From a virus, in the IMG/VR virus record IMGVR_UViG_3300011126_000169, positions 1 to 46,828 of that record: a stretch of DNA of 46,828 nucleotides. One strand, written 5' to 3'. Position 1 is the stretch's first letter; each line of letters begins with the position of its first letter. The notes beneath the pieces are model-generated. The model was not told where the DNA came from. It saw nothing but the letters and a program-made list of their open reading frames with translations, and did not search any database. A program made the translations under genes and the position numbers. This document shows positions 21,913 through 29,479 of the stretch, piece by piece.

Positions 21913-22459
21913 TACAATTATCTTAGACACAGAAACAACTGGCCTGTTGGTTCCGGAAGCATCGCTTCTGGAGCACCAGCCCTATATCACTGAACTATAC
22001 GCAATGCGCGTAGACCACAAAGGAAACTTAATAGATGAGTTTGAAACTTTCTTCAAAGTTCCTGTTCCACTTGAAAAACATATTATTAAATTAACAGGCA
22101 TAACAGATAATATGCTTCAAGGGGCTCCAGAGTTTGCGGAAGAATATAAAAATCTTGTTGAATTTTTTATGGGAACACGAAGGATGGTTGCGCATAATCT
22201 TCCTTTTGATGCTGGTATGCTATGGGCTGAGCTAAGTCGTATTGGAAAAGAGTTTATGTTTCCTTGGCCTCCAGAATATTATTGCACAATTGAAAAAAGT
22301 TTTCACATAGAAAATAAAAGAATTAAACTTAGTCGGCTGCATGAACATGCAACTGGTAAAGAGTTTAAGGAAGGAGCTCACCGTGCGAAGCAAGATGTAT
22401 TCGCTTTGAAAAGATGCTATGACTGGTTGGTGGAGGAAAGAAACGATGGCATTACCTGA
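21899..22459 (+). CDS. DnaQ-like DEDDh 3'-5' exonuclease
   Basis: A 186-residue exonuclease with the complete catalytic set: D10 and E12 in IILDTETTG, D104 in AHNLPFDAGML, H161 and D166 in HRAKQDVFAL (the DEDDh variant). The length equals the catalytic core of the polymerase III epsilon subunit. It lies two small genes upstream of the DnaE-type polymerase, so it is very probably its proofreading subunit. It overlaps the DUF5664 gene end. Confidence 0.88.
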   Translation: MKFRDTIILDTETTGLLVPEASLLEHQPYITELYAMRVDHKGNLIDEFETFFKVPVPLEKHIIKLTGITDNMLQGAPEFAEEYKNLVEFFMGTRRMVAHNLPFDAGMLWAELSRIGKEFMFPWPPEYYCTIEKSFHIENKRIKLSRLHEHATGKEFKEGAHRAKQDVFALKRCYDWLVEERNDGIT

Positions 22460-22628
22460 ATATAAAAACCTAACACAAAGCGAACTTGAAATGGCAGACC
22501 ACTACGCAGAAATTGGTGACATGAGCACTCTAAGAAAATTTCAAGAAATAAGTGCAAATCGTGAAGAAAAAACGGCAGTAGGAACACGTGAATATTCTTT
22601 ACCAATGGAACCAAGGAGAATTAAATGA
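22446..22628 (+). CDS. Small hypothetical protein, 60 aa
   Basis: The ATG at 22446 has GGAGGAAAG upstream and overlaps the exonuclease stop. A start at 22419 would lie deeper in the exonuclease gene. The protein is charged and helical (MALPEYKNLTQSELEMADHY), ending PMEPRRIK. The place between the exonuclease and polymerase genes suggests a replisome accessory protein (inference). Confidence 0.5.
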   Translation: MALPEYKNLTQSELEMADHYAEIGDMSTLRKFQEISANREEKTAVGTREYSLPMEPRRIK

Positions 22629-22774
22629 ACGCTTACATGACAGTTTACTGGTTCGCCACTGGAAGCAAAGGTGTATTTTTACAAGTTTATATTTTCTCTG
22701 GTAGAGATTATAAAAAAGCAGTTGATCTTCATAATAGGCTTACAAAATGGGCTTACAAAATAGGTGTCCTATGA
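22625..22774 (+). CDS. Small hypothetical protein, 49 aa
   Basis: A short gene: ATG at 22625 preceded by AAGGAGAATTAA, stop TGA at 22772-22774 overlapping the ATG of the polymerase (ATGA). The product (MNAYMTVYWFATGSKGVFLQ...) is beta-rich with a basic helix (DYKKAVDLHNRLTKW). The overlap structure on both sides supports it as real and translationally coupled to the polymerase. Confidence 0.55.
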   Translation: MNAYMTVYWFATGSKGVFLQVYIFSGRDYKKAVDLHNRLTKWAYKIGVL

Positions 22775-25608
22775 AACAAATGATTAACCTTGCTCTTCGC
22801 ACGGAGTTTTCTTTTCAAAAAACCTACGGATACCTTGAAGATGTTGTCGCAACTCAAGATAAAGTTGTAGGTGTTGCTGATATTGAAAATACTTTTGCTC
22901 ATTTTTATCTAGACCAAGAATGTAAAAAGCAAAATAAAAAAGCAATCTTCGGTGTGCGCCTTATGGTTGTTAAAAATGCAGAAAATAAAGTTAAGCCTCG
23001 TGGACAGTATGGTCCAGAATATATTTTTCTTGCTAAGAACCATGAAGGGCTTATGGAAATACACGATCTTGTAGAACGTTCTATAGAGTGTATGTATTTT
23101 CGTAGGCACATTGGACTTGTTGATGTTTGGAAACTTTCAGAAAATGTAATTGTAATTACACATCACTTTGAAATGGATGAACGAATAGACTATATTGCGC
23201 TAAACCACATGACATCCCCCGTGGCGCTTGCTTCAGATATTCCAAAAGTTGCAATAGTTAATAATCAAATTGTTAATGCAGAAGATAAAGAAGTTTATCA
23301 ATTGTTTGCTGGCAAAAGAAAAACAGAAAACTGGACATACCCTACCCATATTTTATCTACTGCCGAATGGTTTGCAGAGTTTGGAGATGAAGAGGCAATA
23401 AATAATACTCATGTTATTGCAGATCAATGCAATGTAGTTTTTCCTGAGGCTGAACCAGTAAAGTATAAGGGTGACAGAAAAATAAAAACATGGTGCAGGA
23501 AAGGAGCAAAGAAATTAGGAATAGACTTAAAAGACCCAGTTTATAAAGAAAGATTGAAATTTGAATTAGATTTGATTCGCGAAAAAGATTTTATAGACTA
23601 TTTTTTAATTGTTGCAGAAATGGTAGAAAAAGCAAAAGAGTATCAGCTAGTAGGTCCAGGTCGTGGCTCATCTGGAGGTAGTCTTGTTTGTTTTCTTATG
23701 GGTATAACCACACTTGACCCAATTAAATGGGATTTGTTATTCGCTCGTTTTATAGATTTAAACCGAGATGATATGCCTGACATAGATATAGATTTTCCAG
23801 ATACAAAAAGGCAATCTGTTATCGATGAACTTGTAAGAACTAATGGCAAAGAAAATGTAAAAAATATTGGAACCATTTCCGAAATGAGAACCAAAGGTGC
23901 TATTGGTGACTTTGCAAAAGAGCTTGGCATAGAGCCAGATGAAGTTGAAGCGGTAAAAAATTCTATTGTTGAAGTTTCATCTGGTGATGCGCGTTTTGGT
24001 GAATCATTAAAAATTGCTTTTGAAGAAACTGAAATAGGAAAATTGTTTATAGAAAAATATCCAAACATGAAACTTGTTGAAAGAATAGAGCAACACTCTA
24101 GGCACTCAGGTATTCATGCGGCTGGTGTAATAGTTTCCTCTAGACCCATAAAAGAGTTTGCAAGTATTAATCCTAGCAATAATACAATGCAGCTAGAAGG
24201 CAAGCCAGCAGAAACAATGGGGCTATTAAAAATGGACTGTCTTGGCCTTGCCAATCTTTCTATTCTTGAAGAAGTTGCAGCCCTTGCTGGATTTGATTTT
24301 AGAAAATATTATGATCTGGAATATAATGATGACAGTGTTTTTAAGCTTTTTAGAGACAAAAGACTTAAAGGAATATTTCAGTTTGAGGGTCCAGCACTTT
24401 CTGGCTTATGCAGAACAATTAAGGTAAGACACATAGAAGATATTGTTGCCATTACAGCACTAGCACGTCCAGGTCCTCTGCACGGTGGAGGTGCTGCAAA
24501 GTTTTCTAAAATACACCAAGGACTTGAAGAAATAGAATACGTTATGGACGACCCAGACATAGAACGCATAACAAAAAAGACTATGGGTGTAATAGTTTAT
24601 CAGGAACAGGTTATGCAAATAATGAGGGATGTTGGTGGCTTCCCTTGGAAAAAAGTTGGAACAATTAGAAAGCTTGTTTCTAAAAAAGGTGGCAAGGAGC
24701 AGCTAGATAAATTTAGAATAGAATTCATAGAAGGTGCTGTAAATAAAGGATTAAAAAGAGAAGACGTTGAAGAGGCATGGCGTAAAATTTTAGAGTTTGC
24801 TGCATACGGTTTTAACAGATCGCATTCCGTGGCTTATGGTATGGTTAGCTACTGGACAGCATGGGCTAAGACACATTATCCTTTAGAGTTTTTAGTTGCC
24901 AATTTGAATTCTGGCGGAGCACCAGCCAATAAGAAAAGGCTAATTAGGGAAATGAAAAAGCACCATGAATTTGAATTAATTTCTTTTGACTATGACCTCT
25001 CTGAAGAAAAGTGGACATTGCAAGATGGAAATAAAATTGTTGGTAGTCTAACAAATGTTGATGGAATTGGAGTTGCAAACGCGAAAGTAATAATGCGTAA
25101 AAGAGAAAATGGAGAAAAACACGCGGCAGGTATAGCTAAGAAATTAGAAAACCCTGTTACTAAATTCGACATAATTTATCCTTGCGAACATTACTGGGGA
25201 GGAATGTTTAGAACTCCAAGCCGGTATGGTTTGTATGAAGCACCAACTACAGTTGAAAATATAACAGAAAAAGGAGACTATTTATTAGTTGCACAACTAA
25301 TGAAGAAAAACGTTCGTGACTTAAACGAGCTTCAAAATGTTTTAAAACGTGGCGGTGAAGTTTATGAAGACAACACAAAACTTTTAAACATAACAGTTGA
25401 AGATGACACTGGCAGCATAATGTGCAGGGTAAACAGATTTGACTATGAAAAACTTGGAGTAAAAGTAGCGGAAGAAGGAGAAGAAGAAAAAGATTGGTAC
25501 TTAATAAAGGGCAGGATAATAAGTGATGATATTATTTTCCTATTCATTTCAGAAATTTTTAAATTAGGAGACGGTTACAGTGAAGGCGAAACTATTAGAG
25601 ATATTTGA
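22771..25608 (+). CDS. dnaE: DNA polymerase III alpha (DnaE-type) replicative polymerase
   Basis: A 945-residue C-family polymerase that starts in an ATGA overlap. The N-terminal PHP-like domain is degenerate: LRTEFSF replaces the usual His-rich HTEYS-type motif. The palm follows with GPGRGSSGGSLV (about 295) and the catalytic PDIDIDFPD (about 336-344), then the third-Asp region KMDCLGLANL (about 487), GVIVYQEQVMQIMRDVGGF, FNRSHSVAYGMVSYWTAWAKTH, a helix-hairpin-helix (VDGIGVANAK, about 763) and an OB fold (about 830-910). It is shorter than cellular DnaE (about 1,160) and lacks an obvious tau-binding tail. Proofreading is likely supplied by the DEDDh exonuclease upstream. Confidence 0.93.
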   Translation: MKQMINLALRTEFSFQKTYGYLEDVVATQDKVVGVADIENTFAHFYLDQECKKQNKKAIFGVRLMVVKNAENKVKPRGQYGPEYIFLAKNHEGLMEIHDLVERSIECMYFRRHIGLVDVWKLSENVIVITHHFEMDERIDYIALNHMTSPVALASDIPKVAIVNNQIVNAEDKEVYQLFAGKRKTENWTYPTHILSTAEWFAEFGDEEAINNTHVIADQCNVVFPEAEPVKYKGDRKIKTWCRKGAKKLGIDLKDPVYKERLKFELDLIREKDFIDYFLIVAEMVEKAKEYQLVGPGRGSSGGSLVCFLMGITTLDPIKWDLLFARFIDLNRDDMPDIDIDFPDTKRQSVIDELVRTNGKENVKNIGTISEMRTKGAIGDFAKELGIEPDEVEAVKNSIVEVSSGDARFGESLKIAFEETEIGKLFIEKYPNMKLVERIEQHSRHSGIHAAGVIVSSRPIKEFASINPSNNTMQLEGKPAETMGLLKMDCLGLANLSILEEVAALAGFDFRKYYDLEYNDDSVFKLFRDKRLKGIFQFEGPALSGLCRTIKVRHIEDIVAITALARPGPLHGGGAAKFSKIHQGLEEIEYVMDDPDIERITKKTMGVIVYQEQVMQIMRDVGGFPWKKVGTIRKLVSKKGGKEQLDKFRIEFIEGAVNKGLKREDVEEAWRKILEFAAYGFNRSHSVAYGMVSYWTAWAKTHYPLEFLVANLNSGGAPANKKRLIREMKKHHEFELISFDYDLSEEKWTLQDGNKIVGSLTNVDGIGVANAKVIMRKRENGEKHAAGIAKKLENPVTKFDIIYPCEHYWGGMFRTPSRYGLYEAPTTVENITEKGDYLLVAQLMKKNVRDLNELQNVLKRGGEVYEDNTKLLNITVEDDTGSIMCRVNRFDYEKLGVKVAEEGEEEKDWYLIKGRIISDDIIFLFISEIFKLGDGYSEGETIRDI

Positions 25609-26191
25609 CATAAATTATAAAATGTCTGCATTAACAAGGTATTCTCAAACACATCTAGTGAAAGAGGAATCTGTTTTAGAGCACACGGGATTTGTGTGTA
25701 GCATGGCATATTATATTGGAATGGTTTTGGTTAAAGAAAATGTTCCATTAAATATTGGAGTGTTATTGTCTAAAGCAGTTGTACACGACATGGATGAAAT
25801 AATAACTGGAGACATTCCTCGTCCAACCAAGTATTATAATGAAGGTGTGCGTGGAGCATTGCAAGAAATTGAAGACGCAAACATGCTGAAAATTTCAGCA
25901 GAAGTTGAACTTGAATCAATTTTTTATGATTGGAAAAAAGCAAAAGATGGAAAGGAAGGATTGATAGTTGCAATCTGCGATTCACTTGCCGTGGTTTATA
26001 AAGTTTATTATGAAGTTATTATGTTTGGAAATATGACAATTGCAGATCATGCAGATGGAATTTACCCACACATAATGAAAAATATTCGTGAGTTCGAATC
26101 AATGGCAGGTAGTTCTCAATTTTTGCATTCACTTGCAGAAGATGCTAGAATTATGTGCTTGGCAATACAAAAAACTGGAGAACAAAAATGA
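25580..26191 (+). CDS. HD-domain 5'-deoxynucleotidase, YfbR/DatZ-like
   Basis: A 203-residue HD phosphohydrolase. Metal ligands are H35 (ESVLEHTGF), H69-D70 (VVHDMDEIITGD) and D134 (AICDSLAVVY). The segment HDMDEIITGDIPRPTKYYN closely follows the YfbR signature. The GTG at 25580, with AGGAGA (25567-25572) upstream, gives the full N-terminal helix; an ATG at 25622 would lose it. YfbR removes phosphate from dNMPs, while DatZ in Z-DNA phages degrades dATP. It overlaps the polymerase end, so the link to dNTP supply is strong. Which activity applies is not decidable here. Confidence 0.8.
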   Translation: MKAKLLEIFDINYKMSALTRYSQTHLVKEESVLEHTGFVCSMAYYIGMVLVKENVPLNIGVLLSKAVVHDMDEIITGDIPRPTKYYNEGVRGALQEIEDANMLKISAEVELESIFYDWKKAKDGKEGLIVAICDSLAVVYKVYYEVIMFGNMTIADHADGIYPHIMKNIREFESMAGSSQFLHSLAEDARIMCLAIQKTGEQK

Positions 26192-27324
26192 ATATAAATA
26201 TCGTGTCATGCAATGTCCATGATCATTATGGCAAGCACATTTCCCAACGAGCTTGGCAATTTTCAAGAAATGATGATTCAACAGAATTAGAAAAAGTTCT
26301 TGATCTTGATCTTCCTGTTAATGAGTTGCCAAGTGCAATTCTAGAAATTGAATCTACAATTATTGAACGTGAAGTAATTGTTTCAATGCGCGATCATCAC
26401 ATGTGGTCTAGAAGCTCAAGGGTTGATGACCCAACTAAATTTGAAATTCATCCTTTGCTTAAAACAAGAGTTGGATACTTAACGCAGGCCGAAAACATTA
26501 AGATTGAAATGCACAACCAGCGAGCCGATGGAATTCGTCAAGATGAATTTAGAATGATGATGCCATTAACTGCACTGACAAAATATACTGTTTCATTAAA
26601 TCTTCGTTCTCTAATTAAATTGCATGGTCACTTTAGAAATATCGCCTCAACTATTTGCGACACTCTTTACCATGAGCTATATTCACAATCTGCCGATGCA
26701 ATAAGAAATGTCATCTACTGCCTTTGTGACTTTCCAATGAAATATAATGTTGAGGAATACATTAGTTCTTTTAATCGAGTTAATGTTACTCCGCACTATG
26801 TTTCAGATCAAAGTGGAATGGCTGGTGGCTTTATAACCATAAGTGTCACAGTTCCATTTACATTGCGAACACATTTAATTCGCCATCGCATGGTGCAAAT
26901 AAATGATGATCTAAATATGTTGATGCTACATAAAGACTTTCCTCATTTTAATTTGAACACACCAACAAGAATGAACATTAGTTCTAGTGTTGAGTTCTGG
27001 AAAAAGATTTTAGAAACTCGTAGTTGCTGGCTAACCCATTACGGAATTTGGAAGCCGATCATTCAGGAAGTTTCTAAGTTTATTCCAATGGAAGAAAATA
27101 TGCTTCCGTGTGCTGGTGGTGAAATTAAATGCCCATTTGCCACAGACAATGAAGCAAGACTAAAAGGCAATGATCCGAACCCTCCTTGCCCAATCTACAT
27201 TGATCAAAATGAAGAAATTCTAATTGATAGGGGATTCACAATTGCAATGAACGAACAAGTTATAAGAGACCACCGACCTGAATTTTGGTTTAATAAAATA
27301 GACAAAGCTGGAGAAGAACAATGA
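26188..27324 (+). CDS. ThyX-like flavin-dependent thymidylate synthase family protein, enlarged
   Basis: A 378-residue protein (typical ThyX is about 220-250). The start at 26188 follows AAAACTGGAGAAC. First lobe: RDHHMWSRSSR (68-78), standing where the ThyX signature RHRxxSxxxxSxR would be, then LTALTKYTVSLNLRSLIKLH (127-146), like the ThyX substrate-binding helix. Second lobe: GGFITISVTVPFTLRTHLIRHRMVQINDDL, with a second RHR (232-234) but Leu where the signature Ser is expected. I read it as an internally duplicated or fused ThyX relative. It could make dTMP or modify a pyrimidine nucleotide; catalysis is uncertain given the changes. Confidence 0.6.
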   Translation: MNINIVSCNVHDHYGKHISQRAWQFSRNDDSTELEKVLDLDLPVNELPSAILEIESTIIEREVIVSMRDHHMWSRSSRVDDPTKFEIHPLLKTRVGYLTQAENIKIEMHNQRADGIRQDEFRMMMPLTALTKYTVSLNLRSLIKLHGHFRNIASTICDTLYHELYSQSADAIRNVIYCLCDFPMKYNVEEYISSFNRVNVTPHYVSDQSGMAGGFITISVTVPFTLRTHLIRHRMVQINDDLNMLMLHKDFPHFNLNTPTRMNISSSVEFWKKILETRSCWLTHYGIWKPIIQEVSKFIPMEENMLPCAGGEIKCPFATDNEARLKGNDPNPPCPIYIDQNEEILIDRGFTIAMNEQVIRDHRPEFWFNKIDKAGEEQ

Positions 27325-27809
27325 AATTTTGTGAAATTAAAGTGTATATAGCCTCACCATTTTTTAATCAAACTCAATTAAATATGGTTGATAAGATTGA
27401 AAGAACACTTGATCAATATGGTGTGAAATATTTTTCTCCTAGACTTGAAGGTGTCATTACAAAAATGACTCCGGAAGAAAAGGAAAAACATATTAAGAAA
27501 ATATACCAAAGCAATATTCAAAATATGCAAACGTGTAACATGATGATCGCGGTAATAGATGATTACGACACGGGAACAGTTTTTGAGCTAGGATACTTCA
27601 ATAGCATAAAAGACTTAATCGAAACTGGTCGTAGAATTGTAACAATTACCGGCAACGACTATGATTTAAATGTTATGCTCAAATTCGGTGTTGATTGTCA
27701 TTTGAAAGAAGTAGAAAACCTTTCTAATCTTGTGCAAGGAATGAGAAGCTATGGTCTAGAAGATCATGTGTTTGAACATTGGGATAGTAAGCCAGAGGTG
27801 AAATCATAA
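27321..27809 (+). CDS. Nucleoside 2-deoxyribosyltransferase-like protein
   Basis: A 162-residue protein of the nucleoside deoxyribosyltransferase fold: first strand KVYIASPFFN (7-16), MMIAVIDDYDTGTVFELGYF with the D81-x-D83-T-G-T-x-x-E89-L-G signature that carries the catalytic Glu. Enzymes of the family exchange bases between deoxynucleosides or hydrolyse dNMPs. It starts in an ATGA overlap with the ThyX-like gene and ends on the ligase ATG, so it belongs to the nucleotide module. The base specificity is unknown. Confidence 0.8.
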   Translation: MKFCEIKVYIASPFFNQTQLNMVDKIERTLDQYGVKYFSPRLEGVITKMTPEEKEKHIKKIYQSNIQNMQTCNMMIAVIDDYDTGTVFELGYFNSIKDLIETGRRIVTITGNDYDLNVMLKFGVDCHLKEVENLSNLVQGMRSYGLEDHVFEHWDSKPEVKS

Positions 27810-28879
27810 TGGACTTATACAAGAAAGATGCAAAAGGAAATACTCGTTTGTGGAGAATTTATCAGACCGATACCGATGAATTTCAATGGGAACATGGAAT
27901 GCTAAATGGCGAAATGCAAATTGAAGCAAAGTGTGTTGAGGCAAAAGCGGGAAGAACAGATCAAGAACAGGTTGATCTTGAAATGAATTCTAAAATTGAA
28001 TCTAAAAAGAATGCTGGATATGTAGATGATATTCGAAAAATTTCAAGCGTGATTAAAAATCAATTAGGCTTTGAAAAGCAAATGAAAGCCAAGCTGCTCA
28101 AGGACGGAGACACGCCGAACGTGGTTTATGGTAGCCATAGCCATTTACAGCGTAAACTAAACGGCCACAGATGCACTGTCGTGCGCCTCAGCGGTGTGGT
28201 TACTGCATATAGTAGCGGTGGCAAGCCAATAACAAGCATAGAGCATATTTTGGATGGCATTCGGATTTTAGAGGGACAAAAATTAGATGGTGAATTATAT
28301 ATTCATGGTCTATCTTTACAGAAGATTTCCAGCAAAGTTCGTAAGAAAAAAGAACAGGCAACTGACCTAGAATTTAGAATATTCGATCAGGTTTCTGACG
28401 AACCATTTATAGATCGATATAATTCTATTCCAAAACAAACAAATCCAAACTGCATAATTGTGGAAACAATACAGGTATTTAATTTCAGCGAAGTTAAAAA
28501 GCTATTCAAACAATTCCGTGCTGAGGGCTATGAAGGTGCAATGCTACGCCATGGAAAGAAAGGATATGAAGCTGGTCGTAGATCAGGAAGTATTTACAAA
28601 ATAAAGAAAATGGAAGGTGAAGGATATTACGATGATGAGTTTAAAGTTATTGGAATAGTAGCTTCAACAGAAGGTTGGGCTAGGCTTGTATGCGTGACTA
28701 AAGGTGGCCAGAAATTTAAGGTTTCTTGTCATGGTGATGTTGCATATAAAAAATATGTGCTAAGGAATATTGAAAAGTTTGTCGGCAAGTTCGTAAAGGT
28801 TGAATACCCTGAACTCACCGACAGTGGAAAACCAAGTCAGCCAATTGCACTTGATTGGAGAGAAAAAGGAGAGGGATAA
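27809..28879 (+). CDS. ATP-dependent DNA ligase with N-terminal WGR-like domain
   Basis: A 356-residue ligase. Adenylation lysine K116 lies in RKLNGHRC (motif I; the usual KxDG is KLNG here). Motif III is KLDGELYIHG (about 158-167), motif IV EGYEGAMLRH (about 240-249), and motif V follows IYKIKKMEGEGYYDDEFK. A C-terminal OB domain ends with KVEYPELTDSGKPSQP. The N-terminal 70 residues (LWRIYQTDTDEFQWEHG ... SKKNAGY) resemble a WGR domain, which binds DNA ends. It is the last gene of the plus block and meets the minus spanin gene end to end. Confidence 0.85.
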   Translation: MDLYKKDAKGNTRLWRIYQTDTDEFQWEHGMLNGEMQIEAKCVEAKAGRTDQEQVDLEMNSKIESKKNAGYVDDIRKISSVIKNQLGFEKQMKAKLLKDGDTPNVVYGSHSHLQRKLNGHRCTVVRLSGVVTAYSSGGKPITSIEHILDGIRILEGQKLDGELYIHGLSLQKISSKVRKKKEQATDLEFRIFDQVSDEPFIDRYNSIPKQTNPNCIIVETIQVFNFSEVKKLFKQFRAEGYEGAMLRHGKKGYEAGRRSGSIYKIKKMEGEGYYDDEFKVIGIVASTEGWARLVCVTKGGQKFKVSCHGDVAYKKYVLRNIEKFVGKFVKVEYPELTDSGKPSQPIALDWREKGEG

Positions 28880-29293
28880 TTATTGCAGAGAATCAGAATA
28901 AGAATAGCAAGCAATTAGTGCTGTTCTGATTCTGTCTGCTCTGGAAGCTTCCCTTGTAAGAAATTCTGCATCGGGTTTCGAAAGTTCTGCTCCACTTGCA
29001 CCCTTGCAGTTAGCTTTGGAATTTCCGGACAAGTTTCTTCTACCTTCACGTTTCCGCAACCCGATAAGATCAGAATTAAGCTCGTCATTAATAGTAGAAA
29101 GACTATCCAATTGTGTTTGTATGGTTTCATTTATTTTTTCCTGTTTGATTTTTTCATCTGCTCTTGCTTTTTTAACAGCCTGATTAATTGCTTCACCTGT
29201 TTTTGCTTCCCACTTTGTGTCGGTAACTTCTACCGCAAAAAAGTAAGTAGCTATGCAAGCAAGGAAAGCCCCAATTAATAAATAATTATTCAT
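28880..29293 (-). CDS. Rz: Inner-membrane spanin (Rz-like)
   Basis: A 137-residue protein with an N-terminal membrane anchor (YLLIGAFLACIATYFFAV, residues 4-21) and a long periplasmic coiled-coil helix (KWEAKTGEAINQAVKKARAD ... TINDELNSDL). This is the i-spanin layout. Together with the embedded outer-membrane lipoprotein it fuses inner and outer membranes in the last step of lysis of a Gram-negative host. It overlaps the holin-like gene start at 29286-29293 and is the last gene of the late block. Confidence 0.85.
   Translation of the reverse strand: MNNYLLIGAFLACIATYFFAVEVTDTKWEAKTGEAINQAVKKARADEKIKQEKINETIQTQLDSLSTINDELNSDLIGLRKREGRRNLSGNSKANCKGASGAELSKPDAEFLTREASRADRIRTALIACYSYSDSLQ
28885..28939. 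terminator. Long hairpin at the convergent operon junction
   Basis: GCAGAGAATCAGAA (28885-28898) pairs with TTCTGATTCTGTCTGC (28924-28939) over 14 bp with a 2-nt bulge. It lies within the last codons of Rz, just past the ligase stop, where the two transcription blocks converge. No T run follows on either side, so it is more likely a bidirectional barrier or an mRNA 3'-end stabiliser than a textbook terminator. Confidence 0.5.
28915..29130 (-). CDS. Rz1: Outer-membrane spanin lipoprotein (Rz1-like), embedded in Rz
   Basis: A 71-residue frame wholly inside Rz in another reading frame. It has a lipoprotein signal peptide, MKPYKHNWIVFLLLMTSLIL, with lipobox ILSGC (Cys25), and a short mature part containing CPEIPKLTARVQVE. 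The embedded arrangement equals that of lambda. The signal peptide, lipobox and position make this a real gene rather than a shadow frame. Confidence 0.85.
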   Translation of the reverse strand: MKPYKHNWIVFLLLMTSLILILSGCGNVKVEETCPEIPKLTARVQVEQNFRNPMQNFLQGKLPEQTESEQH

Positions 29294-29471
29294 TTATTTT
29301 CCTTTTTGTGTATTTGTCAACACCTGCCAATGCAAAAACGAACGGAATTAAAATTACCATTACCTGAACAAACATTGCATCATCTAGAGTGTATCTGCAA
29401 AGTCCAGTTATAAAATAACTGAACACCCATTTTTTCTCCTCAAGAATTGTTGTTATGCCATTTAATTTCAT
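29286..29471 (-). CDS. Holin-like small membrane protein, 61 aa
   Basis: It has a clear transmembrane segment (MFVQVMVILIPFVFALAGV, about 34-52) followed by a positive tail KYTKRKINE, and a weaker hydrophobic stretch before it (WVFSYFITGLCRYTL). Located directly before the spanins in the late operon, it is the best holin candidate. The endolysin is elsewhere (43942-44409), next to another membrane protein that is the alternative holin. Confidence 0.6.
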   Translation of the reverse strand: MKLNGITTILEEKKWVFSYFITGLCRYTLDDAMFVQVMVILIPFVFALAGVDKYTKRKINE

Positions 29472-29479
29472 TGTTTCTC

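Noticed and set aside
21577-26191. Complete Z-genome (2-aminoadenine) pathway
   Set aside because: MazZ-like and DatZ-like genes are present, but no PurZ-like adenylosuccinate synthetase with a GDEGKG-type motif and no DpoZ-type A-family polymerase were found in the whole closed genome.
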